A DNA stretch of 64,000 nt. Source: Rhodobacteraceae bacterium IMCC1335 (GTDB lineage: Bacteria; Pseudomonadota; Alphaproteobacteria; Rhodobacterales; Rhodobacteraceae). The DNA lies in assembly GCA_039640495.1 (NCBI GenBank), contig CP046864.1, forward strand, positions 620,001-684,000, given 5' to 3'. Below the pieces are notes generated by a model that saw only the letters and a list, made by a program, of their open reading frames with translations, searched no databases and was not told the origin of the DNA. Positions 8,495 through 17,016 of the stretch are shown here, one piece after another; position 1 is the first letter of the stretch, and each line of letters begins with the position of its first letter. A program made the translations under genes and the position numbers.

Positions 8495-10342
8495 ATGGCA
8501 TATACAGGCTACGCGCTGATACAAAAGTATATAAAATCGCTGGAAACCTCGCCGGGCGTCTATCGGATGCTCGATGATCAATCGCGCGTGCTTTATGTGG
8601 GCAAAGCACGCAACCTTAGGGCACGCGTGTCCAGTTATGCGCGCCCAACCGGACATTCGGCGCGCATTGCGCGTATGATCTCTGAAACAACGCAGATGAT
8701 GTTTTTAACCACGCAGACCGAGACCGAAGCATTGCTGCTTGAGCAAAATTTAATCAAGCAGTTAAAACCGCGTTATAATGTTTTGCTGCGCGATGATAAA
8801 TCTTTTCCCAACATCCTTGTGACCACAGAGCATGATTTTCCCCAAATTAAAAAGCACCGCGGCGCAAAAAGTGAAAAGGGGGCGTATTATGGCCCTTTTG
8901 CCGGGGCAGGGGCGGTCAATCGTACACTCGCTCAGTTACAACGGGTGTTCTTGTTGAGAAACTGTTCAGATGCGATGTTTGAAAGCCGCACCCGCCCCTG
9001 TCTGCAATATCAAATCAAACGCTGCAGCGGCCCCTGCGTGGAGCGCGTGTCCAAGCAAGAATATGGTGCCGCCGTGCAGGATGCCCAAAAATTCTTATCG
9101 GGCAAATCAACGCAAATTCAGGAAACGCTCGCCACTAGCATGGCGCAGGCCTCTGAGGCAATGGAGTTTGAACGAGCGGCCGCGCTGCGCGACCGCATTC
9201 GCGCCTTAACGCAGGTGCAGACCACGCAGGGCATCAACCCGCGCAGCGTCAGCGAAGCCGATATAATCGCCTTGCATCTTGAGGGGGGGCAGGCCTGCGT
9301 GCAGGTGTTTTTCATTCGCGCCAATCAAAATTGGGGAAACCGTGATTTTTACCCGCGCATCAGCGCCGATATGGGCCATGATGAAGTTCTAGAGGCGTTT
9401 TTGGGCCAATTTTATGCCAGCAAAGAGCCGCCGCGGCAGATTCTGCTTTCGCATGGGTTTGACGATATGGATCTGATGACTGAACTGCTCAGCGATAAAC
9501 GCGGCCGGCGGGTGGAAATTTTGGTACCCCAGCGCGGTGAAAAGCAAGAGCTGATTTCTGGCGCGTTGCGCAATGCAAAAGAAAGTTTGGCGCGCAAACT
9601 CGCCGAGACAGCGATGCAAACCAAATTGTTGCGTGGTGTTGCAGAACTGTTTGAGCTTGAGTCCCCGCCAAAACGGATCGAAGTGTATGATAACTCGCAT
9701 ATTCAAGGCAGTTCTGCGGTTGGGGCGATGATTGTTGCAGGCCCGGATGGGTTTTCCAAAAACAATTATCGTAAATTCAATATACGCGGCGATGATCTGA
9801 CGCCGGGGGATGATTTTGGGATGATGAAAGAAGTGCTGACGCGGCGGTTTAAGCGCTTGGTCAAAGAAGACCCGGCGCGGCAAAGCGGGGATTGGCCTGA
9901 TTTACTGGTGATTGATGGTGGTGCGGGGCAAGTCTCGGCCGTGGCGCAGATCATGGCCGAGTTTGGCGTGCAAGATATTCCGATGGTCGGCGTTGCAAAA
10001 GGCGTTGATCGCAATTTGGGTAAGGAAGAGTTTTACCGCATTGGCAAGCCAGTCTTTGGTTTGCCGCGCAATGATCCGGTTTTATACTTCATTCAACGCA
10101 TGCGCGATGAGGCTCATCGCTTTGCCATTGGCAGCCATCGCGCCAAACGCAGCAAAGCCATTGGGGCCTCGCCTTTGGATGAAATTGCCGGTGTCGGTGG
10201 CGCACGCAAGCGGGCGCTTTTGGCGCATTTTGGATCGGCAAAAGCCGTGGGGCGTGCCAATTTGGCCGATCTGAAAGCGGTTGAGGGTGTATCGGCCTCT
10301 TTAGCGCAGAAGATCTATGATTTTTTCCACGAAAAAGGCTGA
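8495..10342 (+). CDS. uvrC: UvrABC excinuclease subunit C
   Basis: A 615-residue nucleotide-excision repair endonuclease that makes the 3' and 5' incisions around lesions handed over by UvrA/UvrB. In order: the GIY-YIG nuclease domain (SPGVYRML ... VLYVGKARNLRARV, residues 19-60); the cysteine cluster CLQYQIKRCSGPC near 170; the UvrB-interacting UVR motif near 210-240 (AMEFERAAALRDRI); the RNase H-like nuclease domain with VYDNSHIQG near 395 and DLLVIDGGAGQ near 470; and C-terminal helix-hairpin-helix motifs from 560. Length is normal. No SOS (GTTC-N7-GTTC) box is seen upstream. Its stop abuts that of the convergent P1 peptidase gene with no gap. pgsA, often downstream of uvrC, is not present. 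Confidence 0.97.
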   Translation: MAYTGYALIQKYIKSLETSPGVYRMLDDQSRVLYVGKARNLRARVSSYARPTGHSARIARMISETTQMMFLTTQTETEALLLEQNLIKQLKPRYNVLLRDDKSFPNILVTTEHDFPQIKKHRGAKSEKGAYYGPFAGAGAVNRTLAQLQRVFLLRNCSDAMFESRTRPCLQYQIKRCSGPCVERVSKQEYGAAVQDAQKFLSGKSTQIQETLATSMAQASEAMEFERAAALRDRIRALTQVQTTQGINPRSVSEADIIALHLEGGQACVQVFFIRANQNWGNRDFYPRISADMGHDEVLEAFLGQFYASKEPPRQILLSHGFDDMDLMTELLSDKRGRRVEILVPQRGEKQELISGALRNAKESLARKLAETAMQTKLLRGVAELFELESPPKRIEVYDNSHIQGSSAVGAMIVAGPDGFSKNNYRKFNIRGDDLTPGDDFGMMKEVLTRRFKRLVKEDPARQSGDWPDLLVIDGGAGQVSAVAQIMAEFGVQDIPMVGVAKGVDRNLGKEEFYRIGKPVFGLPRNDPVLYFIQRMRDEAHRFAIGSHRAKRSKAIGASPLDEIAGVGGARKRALLAHFGSAKAVGRANLADLKAVEGVSASLAQKIYDFFHEKG

Positions 10343-11344
10343 TTAACGATTGCAGTCTTGCCATGTTGGCAAACGGTCATTGGGCGCTTTTTCAGCATGA
10401 TATATGGCCCGCGCGATGGCGCGCGCAACGCAAAGACTGGCGCCATGACACAGCTCGGCCATGTCGGTTGGACTCAATTGCCTCTGCGCTGATCCCGTTG
10501 CCGCTGCAAAGATCAAATCGCCATCTTGGGGCATATGCGAAGGAATGAGCGCGCGCGCCACACCATCATGGGCGCTGATGGCAAGGCGTTTGGCTGCTGC
10601 TTTGCTGAGGCTAGCATCCGTGGCGACTATTCCGATTGTGGTATTTTCTCCCTCAACCAAGGGGCCAAGGTTCTTCAGCTTAAAATTATGCGCCTGTGGC
10701 TCGGCTTGTGGCCCGCCCAATCCGCCAAATTCACCATTTGCCTCGAAAGGCCCCGCCCAGAAATGCCGTAAATCTTCGCCTGTTGCATTGCCGACGGCGT
10801 TGACCGCCATGATTGCGCCCACATGAATTCCATTTGACAGAATGAACGAGGCTGAGCCAAGGCCGCCTTTTAGGCGCCCTGTGGTGGCACCGCATCCCGC
10901 GCCCACGCTGCCCAGTTGGAATTCCGCGCTCAAATTGTCAAAAGCCTGACGCCCTAACGCGGGATAGGGCGATAGCGCCCATTCTTTTTCGCCGCCATTG
11001 TTGAGATCAAACAGAATCGCTGCTGGAACAATTGGAACCTGCGTGCCAGTAACCGCAAACCCCGCCTGCTGGGCGCGCAAACGCTCGACCACACCGCTGG
11101 CCGCATCCAGACCATAGACAGAGCCACCCGACAGCACCAAAGCATCAATCTGTTGCAAAGATTTATCCGGTTCCAGCAGATCCGTCTCGCGCGTGCCCGG
11201 CGCACCGCCCATCACCGCATAAGCGGCGGTAAAGCGCTGCGCGGCGCGCAGCACCGTGACGCCGGATTTCAGCCGCTGGTCTTCGGCATTGCCCACCATT
11301 ATGCCCGCGATATCTGTGATCAGGTTTTTGGGTCCTGGTGTCAT
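10343..11344 (-). CDS. P1 family (S58/DmpA-NylC type) self-cleaving aminopeptidase/amidase
   Basis: A 333-residue N-terminal-nucleophile hydrolase of the DmpA/NylC superfamily. The autoprocessing site is read as Asn234-Thr235 in GENTTIGIVATDA; Thr235 would become the nucleophile of the beta chain. This Asn-Thr junction is like NylC (6-aminohexanoate oligomer hydrolase), while DmpA cleaves Gly-Ser. SVGAGCGATTGRLKGGLGS (residues 146-164) is the other family hallmark. Such enzymes cleave small peptides, beta-peptides, amides or oligoamides. The ATG at 11342-11344 was chosen over a longer frame; it lies 2 bp after the SDR stop. It is the last gene of the importer operon, so it probably hydrolyses the imported compound. 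Confidence 0.88.
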   Translation of the reverse strand: MTPGPKNLITDIAGIMVGNAEDQRLKSGVTVLRAAQRFTAAYAVMGGAPGTRETDLLEPDKSLQQIDALVLSGGSVYGLDAASGVVERLRAQQAGFAVTGTQVPIVPAAILFDLNNGGEKEWALSPYPALGRQAFDNLSAEFQLGSVGAGCGATTGRLKGGLGSASFILSNGIHVGAIMAVNAVGNATGEDLRHFWAGPFEANGEFGGLGGPQAEPQAHNFKLKNLGPLVEGENTTIGIVATDASLSKAAAKRLAISAHDGVARALIPSHMPQDGDLIFAAATGSAQRQLSPTDMAELCHGASLCVARAIARAIYHAEKAPNDRLPTWQDCNR

Positions 11345-11346
11345 GG

Positions 11347-12093
11347 TTAAATACAGCGCCCGCCATCTACCTGCATGCAGACCCCGGTTACCATGCTGGC
11401 TTCCTCCGAGCATAAATAACAGGCGGCATTGCCCATATCCTCTGCGGTCGAAAACCGCCCAAGTGGAATGGTAGAAAGGAACTTTGCGCGCATCTCGGGC
11501 GTGTCTTCGCCCATGAATGAGGTAAGAAGCGGTGTTTCCCCGGCCACCGGGTTCAGCGCATTCACCCGCACCCCAAAGGGTGCCAGCTCAACCGCCATCG
11601 TGCGGGTGGCGGTGTTTACCCAGCCTTTTGAGCTATTATACCAATTCAAATTTGGCCGCGGAGAGATACCGGCGGTTGAGGCGATGTTCAAAATCACGCC
11701 GCTGCGGCGGGTCTTCAGTGCTGGAACGAACGCGCGCGAAATCAGATAGATAGATTTGCAATTCACCGCAAAGACGCGATCAAAATCTTTTTCGCTGATG
11801 TCTTCCAACGGGCTGGGTAGATGCGTAACGCCCGCATTGTTGACGATGATATCAACCGCGCCAAGCGCTGTCTGCGCCACATCATGCATCTGCGCAATTG
11901 ACGCGGAACTTGCCACATCTGCGTGTATTGGAATCGCCAATTGTCCCAAGCGCGAGGCCTGGTCGGCCACGGCTTCGCCATTGATATCGGCCATTAGGAC
12001 CTTGGCGCCCTCGGCCAAGAACTTTTCGGCAATGCCCAAGCCAAAGCCCGAGGCTGCGCCCGTTACGATGGCTGTTTTTCCTGCAAGTCGCAT
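11347..12093 (-). CDS. SDR family oxidoreductase (3-oxoacyl-reductase-like)
   Basis: A 248-residue short-chain dehydrogenase with the classical NAD(P) motif TGAASGFGLG near residue 13, DIIVNNAGVTH near 85, and the Tyr-Lys pair in NWYNSSKGWVN near 153. The C-terminus VTGVCMQVDGGRCI is typical of FabG-like enzymes. The start at 12091-12093 follows GGGAG by eight bases; an upstream TTG frame start is less likely. It lies between the aldehyde dehydrogenase and the P1 peptidase in a minus-strand operon. The likely role is alcohol/ketone interconversion on a product of the imported substrate. Confidence 0.88.
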   Translation of the reverse strand: MRLAGKTAIVTGAASGFGLGIAEKFLAEGAKVLMADINGEAVADQASRLGQLAIPIHADVASSASIAQMHDVAQTALGAVDIIVNNAGVTHLPSPLEDISEKDFDRVFAVNCKSIYLISRAFVPALKTRRSGVILNIASTAGISPRPNLNWYNSSKGWVNTATRTMAVELAPFGVRVNALNPVAGETPLLTSFMGEDTPEMRAKFLSTIPLGRFSTAEDMGNAACYLCSEEASMVTGVCMQVDGGRCI

Positions 12094-12117
12094 ATTGGCC
12101 GCTCCCTTTTTCTTCAA

Positions 12118-13572
12118 CTATCCGTGATAGCTTGCCACAGTTTTTAAAGATGAAAACCCATAAAGCGCTTCAAAGCCTTTTTCGCGCCCATGGCCGGACA
12201 GGCCGCGGCCTCCAAAGGGCAATTCGACACCGCCGCCAGCTCCGTAATTATTGATAAAGACCTGCCCTGATTTAAGCGTTTTGGCCAAGCGCATTTGGCG
12301 CGCCCCGTTTTGTGTCCAAAGGCTGGCGACCAATCCATAATCAGTGCCATTGGCGATCTCTAGCGCGTCCTCGTCACTGTCAAACGGAATGATAACCTGT
12401 ACCGGTCCGAAAATCTCTTGTTGGGCAAGCGTATGGCTCGGGGCGACATCGCAAAACAGGTGCGGTTTGACATAGGCCCCCGCGGCAGGGGCTGAGTCTG
12501 AAATTTGACCTGTCGCCGCCAAAGTTAGGTCATGGCCCTGACTTAGGAAGTTTTCGACAATCGCTTTTTGCCGCTGCGAAATCAGCGGCCCCAAATCGCC
12601 ATCTTCTATCGCCGGCTTTGCAACCAGCGCCTGATAGCGGGCGGCCATTGCCTCAACAATCGCGTCATAAAGGCCGCGTTGTACAAGAATCCGGCTGCTG
12701 GCCGAGCAGGTTTGCCCGGCATTTTGAATGCCCGCATTGATCAAAAAGGGCAGCGCTGCAGCGATATCTGCATCTTCAAACAGGATTTGCGGAGATTTCC
12801 CCCCCAGCTCCAAGGTCACCGGTACAACATTTTGCGCCGCTGCTGCCTGTACCAGCCGCCCGGTGGCCACCGAGCCGGTGAAACTAAGATGATTGATGCC
12901 GCCATGCGCCGCAAGCGCGGCGCCAGCTTGCGCGCCCAGCCCCGGCACCACGTTCAGAACCCCGCTGGGTAGGCCGGCCTGCCGCGCTAATTCGGCGAAC
13001 ATCAGCGCGCTAAGACAGGCTTCCTCTGCCGGTTTGAGAACGCAACAATTGCCCATCGCCAAGGCGGCCCCCACCGAACGCCCAATGATTTGCATGGGAT
13101 AATTCCAAGGCACGATATGCCCGGTCACGCCATGCGCCTCGCGCAATGTATAAACCGTATACCCCTCAAGATATGGTAGGGTTTCGCCGTGGATCTTATC
13201 GGCGGCGCCGCCGTAAAACTCCATATAACGCGCCATGGCAACAGCATCCGCGCGCGCTTGCTTAAGCGGTTTGCCCACATCCAATGCTTCAATCTGCGCC
13301 AACAGCTCGACATGTTCTAAGATCAAAGCGCCAAGCCGCGAGAGCAGCCGGCCGCGCTCCAGCGCGCTGCTGCGCCCCCATTCGCCCCGCGCCGCCCGCT
13401 GCGCCGCTACCACAGCCAAATCGATATCTTCAGCTCTGCCATCGGCAATCGCAGATAAGGCCTGCCCGTTTGAAGGGTTGATCAATGCGAGCGTTTGAGC
13501 GGTGCTGCTTGGTTGCCACTGGCCATCAATAAAGCAAAAAGCAGGGTTAAAGGGCAAGTTTGGAAGCGGCAT
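12118..13572 (-). CDS. NAD(P)-dependent aldehyde dehydrogenase
   Basis: A 484-residue class 3-fold ALDH superfamily member. The cofactor-binding and catalytic motifs are intact: HIVPWNYPMQ near 150, LSFTGSVATG near 228, the general-base glutamate in VTLELGGKSP near 255, and the nucleophilic cysteine in NAGQTCSASSR near 288. It would oxidise an aldehyde, possibly an amino- or betaine-type aldehyde, to the acid; the substrate is not readable. It starts 3 bp after the ABC ATPase stop in the same operon and is followed by the SDR gene, so the pair could carry out alcohol to aldehyde to acid steps. Confidence 0.92.
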   Translation of the reverse strand: MPLPNLPFNPAFCFIDGQWQPSSTAQTLALINPSNGQALSAIADGRAEDIDLAVVAAQRAARGEWGRSSALERGRLLSRLGALILEHVELLAQIEALDVGKPLKQARADAVAMARYMEFYGGAADKIHGETLPYLEGYTVYTLREAHGVTGHIVPWNYPMQIIGRSVGAALAMGNCCVLKPAEEACLSALMFAELARQAGLPSGVLNVVPGLGAQAGAALAAHGGINHLSFTGSVATGRLVQAAAAQNVVPVTLELGGKSPQILFEDADIAAALPFLINAGIQNAGQTCSASSRILVQRGLYDAIVEAMAARYQALVAKPAIEDGDLGPLISQRQKAIVENFLSQGHDLTLAATGQISDSAPAAGAYVKPHLFCDVAPSHTLAQQEIFGPVQVIIPFDSDEDALEIANGTDYGLVASLWTQNGARQMRLAKTLKSGQVFINNYGAGGGVELPFGGRGLSGHGREKGFEALYGFSSLKTVASYHG

Positions 13573-13575
13573 GGC

Positions 13576-15165
13576 TTAAGCTCCTATCGAGATTTTGGGC
13601 AGTTTTGGCGCTGCGCTGAGCAGCTGCTGGGTGTAAGGATGGGTGGGGGTGTTCAGGATAAAGGCGGTTGGCCCCTGTTCAACAATCTCTCCCTCCTTCA
13701 TAACCATACAGGTATCGGTGATGCTGCGCACAACCGAAAGATCATGGCTGATAAACAGATAGCTGAGGCCGTATTGCTCGGCCAAATCTGCGATAAGATC
13801 AAGAATTTGCGCCCGCACCGAGACGTCAAGCGCCGAAACCGCCTCATCAAAAATCACCAGTTTCGGGCGTGTTATCAAGGCACGGGCGATTGCGATGCGC
13901 TGGCGTTGGCCACCTGAAAATTCGTGGATATAGCGGCCACGATCATCCGGGTTTAGGCCAACCGCACGCATGACATCGCAGGTGCGTTGCTCTTGATCTT
14001 CACGCAGCGGTGGACGCTCATAGAGATGAAAAGCCTCTTGAATAAGCTTGGCCACTTTATGGCGCGGATTGAAAGAGCCGTAGGGGTCTTGAAAGACCAC
14101 TTGCAGATCCCGCCTGATGGCGGATGAAGCGCCCCAAACTGGCTTTCCATTCAGGGTGATTGTGCCCTTCTCGACCGGATCTAATCCCAATATTGCCCGC
14201 GTTAACGAAGATTTTCCGCAGCCTGATTCCCCCACCAACCCCATCCGATCGCCTGTCTGAAGCGAAAAGCTCACATTCTTGACGGCAATATTGCGGGGCG
14301 GTTTTATCCAGGGCCATGGCCGCTTGGCCGGATAACTGCGCTGGACATTTGCCACCTCTAGCAACGGCTTACGGCTGTGTTCGGCGCCCGGTTGCCGCGC
14401 CATATGGCTGGCTGCTTGCAGCAGCTTTTGCGTGTAAGGATGCGTGCTTGCCATTAGAATTTTGCTTGTAGCGGCCTGTTCCACAATTTCACCCCGATGC
14501 ATCACTGCGATGCGATCCGCCATATCGGCCACCACAGCCAAATCATGAGTGATCATGATCAGCCCCATATCATCCTCGCGCACCAAGCGTTTGAGCAGCG
14601 CCAGAATCTGCGCTTGCGTGGTGACATCAAGCGCGGTTGTCGGCTCATCCGCGATCAGTAATTTTGGCTGTCGCGCAATCGCCAGGGCGATCACCACGCG
14701 CTGCCTTTGACCACCTGATAATTCATGCGGATAGCGGCTTGGGGGCACGTGTTCGGGCGCCAGTCCAACCCGGCCCAGGATCGCGCCGGCGCGGTTTTGG
14801 GCCGCTGCCGCACTTGTCTTTGGATCCAGTCGAAGCGCCTCAGCGACTTGCGCTCCAATGGTTTGTACGGGGTTTAACGCGCTCATCGGCTCTTGAAACA
14901 CCATCCCCATTCTGCCGCCGCGTTGGGCACAAAGCTGCGGCTCGGTGAGGCGCAACAGGTTTGTACCATCCAGGGTAATGTTTCCGCTCAACCCTGCGGC
15001 ATCGGGCAGTAATTGCAACAGGCTAAGCGCAGTCATCGATTTTCCCGAGCCGCTTTCACCTGTAAGCGCCAGAATTTCGCCGGGCTCTAAGGTGAAATTA
15101 AGCTGTTTTAAAATTGGGGCCCCGTAAAGCGTTAGGGTCAAATCCTGTACGTTAAGAAGGCTCAT
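13576..15165 (-). CDS. Dipeptide/oligopeptide ABC importer, fused double ATPase (DppDF-like)
   Basis: A 529-residue protein containing two complete nucleotide-binding domains in one chain, equivalent to DppD plus DppF. The first has Walker [13 protein letters not shown] near 36, signature [12 protein letters not shown] near 155 and Walker [13 protein letters not shown] near 176. The second has [12 protein letters not shown] near 312, [15 protein letters not shown] near 423 and [12 protein letters not shown] near 445. Note Glu-Ala in the second Walker B region, a common DppF variant. Each half ends with the peptide-transporter motif HPYTQ. The start overlaps the upstream permease stop by 4 bp. 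It powers uptake through the two adjacent permeases. Confidence 0.95.
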   Translation of the reverse strand: MSLLNVQDLTLTLYGAPILKQLNFTLEPGEILALTGESGSGKSMTALSLLQLLPDAAGLSGNITLDGTNLLRLTEPQLCAQRGGRMGMVFQEPMSALNPVQTIGAQVAEALRLDPKTSAAAAQNRAGAILGRVGLAPEHVPPSRYPHELSGGQRQRVVIALAIARQPKLLIADEPTTALDVTTQAQILALLKRLVREDDMGLIMITHDLAVVADMADRIAVMHRGEIVEQAATSKILMASTHPYTQKLLQAASHMARQPGAEHSRKPLLEVANVQRSYPAKRPWPWIKPPRNIAVKNVSFSLQTGDRMGLVGESGCGKSSLTRAILGLDPVEKGTITLNGKPVWGASSAIRRDLQVVFQDPYGSFNPRHKVAKLIQEAFHLYERPPLREDQEQRTCDVMRAVGLNPDDRGRYIHEFSGGQRQRIAIARALITRPKLVIFDEAVSALDVSVRAQILDLIADLAEQYGLSYLFISHDLSVVRSITDTCMVMKEGEIVEQGPTAFILNTPTHPYTQQLLSAAPKLPKISIGA

Positions 15166-15983
15166 CGGGAGGCCTCGCGCAGTTTTGGATCCAGCAAGTC
15201 GCGCAAACCGTCACCCATCAGATTAAGCCCTATCACGCTAAGGATGATCGCGCTTCCGGGCACCAGCGCCAGATGCGGGGCGAAGCTGACCATGGTTTGC
15301 GCATCTGCCAGCATCCGCCCCCAACTGGGCGTGGGCGGTTGGGCGCCCAAACCCACATAGCTCAAGCCGGCTTCTGCCAAAATGCCAAGGCTGAATTGGA
15401 TCGTGCCCTGCACGATCAGCAAATTGTTCAAATTGGGCAGAATATGCTCGATCGCGATGCGACCGGGCGATTTTCCGCAGACCCGTGCGGCCAGAATGAA
15501 CTCGCGCTGCCAAAGGCTGAGCGCGCCACCGCGCGTCACGCGGGCGAAGACCGGGATATTAAAGATCCCAATCGCGATGATTGCATTCACCGCGCTTGCG
15601 CCAAAAAGCGCGGTGATCAATATCGCAATCACCAAAGAAGGAAAGGCAAAGATCAAATCATTGCTCCGCATGATGACCTCGTCCAGCCAGCCGCCTTGCC
15701 TTGCGCTGGCTGCCAGCCCGAGGGGCACGCCAAGCCCAATGCCAATGCCCACGGCCACCAATGCCACTGCCAGTGAGGTGCGGGCCCCGACCATGATCAT
15801 TGACAGCAAATCGCGCCCGAAATGATCGGTGCCCAACCAATGGGCTTGTGATGCGCCCTGCAGTTTTTCGCCGATGGAGAGCACGGTCACATCATAAGGC
15901 ACCCAAATAAAAGAAAGCAGCGCGGTGCTGGCAATAGCTGCGCTGAGCAGTAGGCCGATGAGAAATGAGCCCCCCAGTTTCAT
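15162..15983 (-). CDS. Dipeptide-type ABC importer permease (DppC-like)
   Basis: A 273-residue inner-membrane permease with about six helices. The N-terminal segment SFLIGLLLSAAIASTALLSFIW is followed by the OppC/DppC feature HWLGTDHFGRDLLSMIMVGARTS (LGTD..GRD) near residues 48-65. The EAA loop that contacts the ATPase lies near 165-195 (AARVCGKSPGRIAIEHILPN). It overlaps the DppB-like gene by 4 bp upstream and the ATPase by 4 bp downstream, a fully coupled operon. Confidence 0.94.
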   Translation of the reverse strand: MKLGGSFLIGLLLSAAIASTALLSFIWVPYDVTVLSIGEKLQGASQAHWLGTDHFGRDLLSMIMVGARTSLAVALVAVGIGIGLGVPLGLAASARQGGWLDEVIMRSNDLIFAFPSLVIAILITALFGASAVNAIIAIGIFNIPVFARVTRGGALSLWQREFILAARVCGKSPGRIAIEHILPNLNNLLIVQGTIQFSLGILAEAGLSYVGLGAQPPTPSWGRMLADAQTMVSFAPHLALVPGSAIILSVIGLNLMGDGLRDLLDPKLREASR

Positions 15984-16927
15984 GCTTGGCTCCGCAAGCG
16001 CGGATCAACCGCCGCATAGGCCAGATCGACCAGAAAGTTGACCATGATCACTGCAAAGACCAGAAGCATAACCACGCTTTCGACCACGATCAGATCGCGC
16101 TGTGTGATCGCCTGAAACACCAAACGGCCCAACCCGGGCAGAAAGAACACTTGCTCGATAATAATGGCGCCAGCCATCAGAAAGGAAAATTGCAATCCAA
16201 TAATCGTTAAAACCGGGATTAAGGCGTTGCGCAGGGCGTGGTGCCACAGCGTGGCGCGTTTGCTCAAGCCCTTGGCGCGTGCGGTTCGAATATAATCTTC
16301 GCCTAAGGTTTCGATCAACGCGCTGCGCATCACGCGCGACAGGATAGCCGCTTGCGGCAGGGCCAATGCGATCGCCGGCAAGGTCAGCGATTTTAACCCG
16401 CTGAACAGACCATCATCCCATCCGGCGAAGCCACCGGCTGAAAACCAGCGCAGCTTAATTGCAAAAATCACCACAAGGATCATCGCAAACCAAAAATTCG
16501 GGATAGCAATCCCCAATTGCGTGGCGCCCATGACCATAGCATCGCCGCGTTTGCCGCGCTGCGCTGCTGCATAAAGCCCAGTTGGAAAAGCGATGAGAAT
16601 GCTTAATCCAAGCGCATAAAGCGCCAATGGCAACGACACCCAGAGACGTTCCCCCACCATATCGGCGATTGGGCTGCGATAGGTATAAGAGAGGCCAAAA
16701 TCACCGCTCAGCATCCCGCCGATCCAAGCAAGATAACGCGCAAATTTACCCTGATCCAATCCCAGCTCTTTGCGCAGCGCCAAAATGGTATCGTCTTGGG
16801 CGTTGATTCCAAGCATGAAGGCGGCCGGATCTCCGGGCGCCACTTCGACCACCGTAAAAATCACGATAGAGGCCAGGCATAGGCTGATCAGTAAGGATAA
16901 TAACCGCTTGAAAATATAGGGTATCAT
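15980..16927 (-). CDS. Dipeptide-type ABC importer permease (DppB-like)
   Basis: A 315-residue inner-membrane permease of the DppB/OppB type. It opens with YIFKRLLSLLISLCLASIVIF, has the typical VAEVAPGDPA-like sequence (VVEVAPGDPAAFMLG, residues 27-41) and the EAA loop EDYIRTARAKGLSKRATLW near 215-235. It pairs with the DppC-like permease. It lies 89 bp downstream of the substrate-binding protein gene, across a strong intercistronic hairpin (16971-16994), which should lower permease expression relative to the binding protein. Confidence 0.94.
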   Translation of the reverse strand: MIPYIFKRLLSLLISLCLASIVIFTVVEVAPGDPAAFMLGINAQDDTILALRKELGLDQGKFARYLAWIGGMLSGDFGLSYTYRSPIADMVGERLWVSLPLALYALGLSILIAFPTGLYAAAQRGKRGDAMVMGATQLGIAIPNFWFAMILVVIFAIKLRWFSAGGFAGWDDGLFSGLKSLTLPAIALALPQAAILSRVMRSALIETLGEDYIRTARAKGLSKRATLWHHALRNALIPVLTIIGLQFSFLMAGAIIIEQVFFLPGLGRLVFQAITQRDLIVVESVVMLLVFAVIMVNFLVDLAYAAVDPRLRSQA

Positions 16928-16970
16928 TGGCTCAGATTAGGCACAGGCGATGCGCGGGTCCAGCGAAATA

Positions 16971-16994
16971 AAAGGGGGCCGTAAAGCCCCCTTT
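16971..16994 (-). terminator. Intercistronic hairpin after the substrate-binding protein gene
   Basis: A perfect 9-bp GC-rich inverted repeat, AAAGGGGGC / GCCCCCTTT, with a 6-nt loop, placed 23 bp past the binding-protein stop and 44 bp before the DppB-like start. On the transcribed strand it is followed by only a short weak U-stretch (UAUUU), so it probably gives partial termination or 3'-end protection, raising binding protein over membrane components. Confidence 0.7.
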
Positions 16995-17016
16995 GGCGCC
17001 TTGTTTTCGCGCCGGT

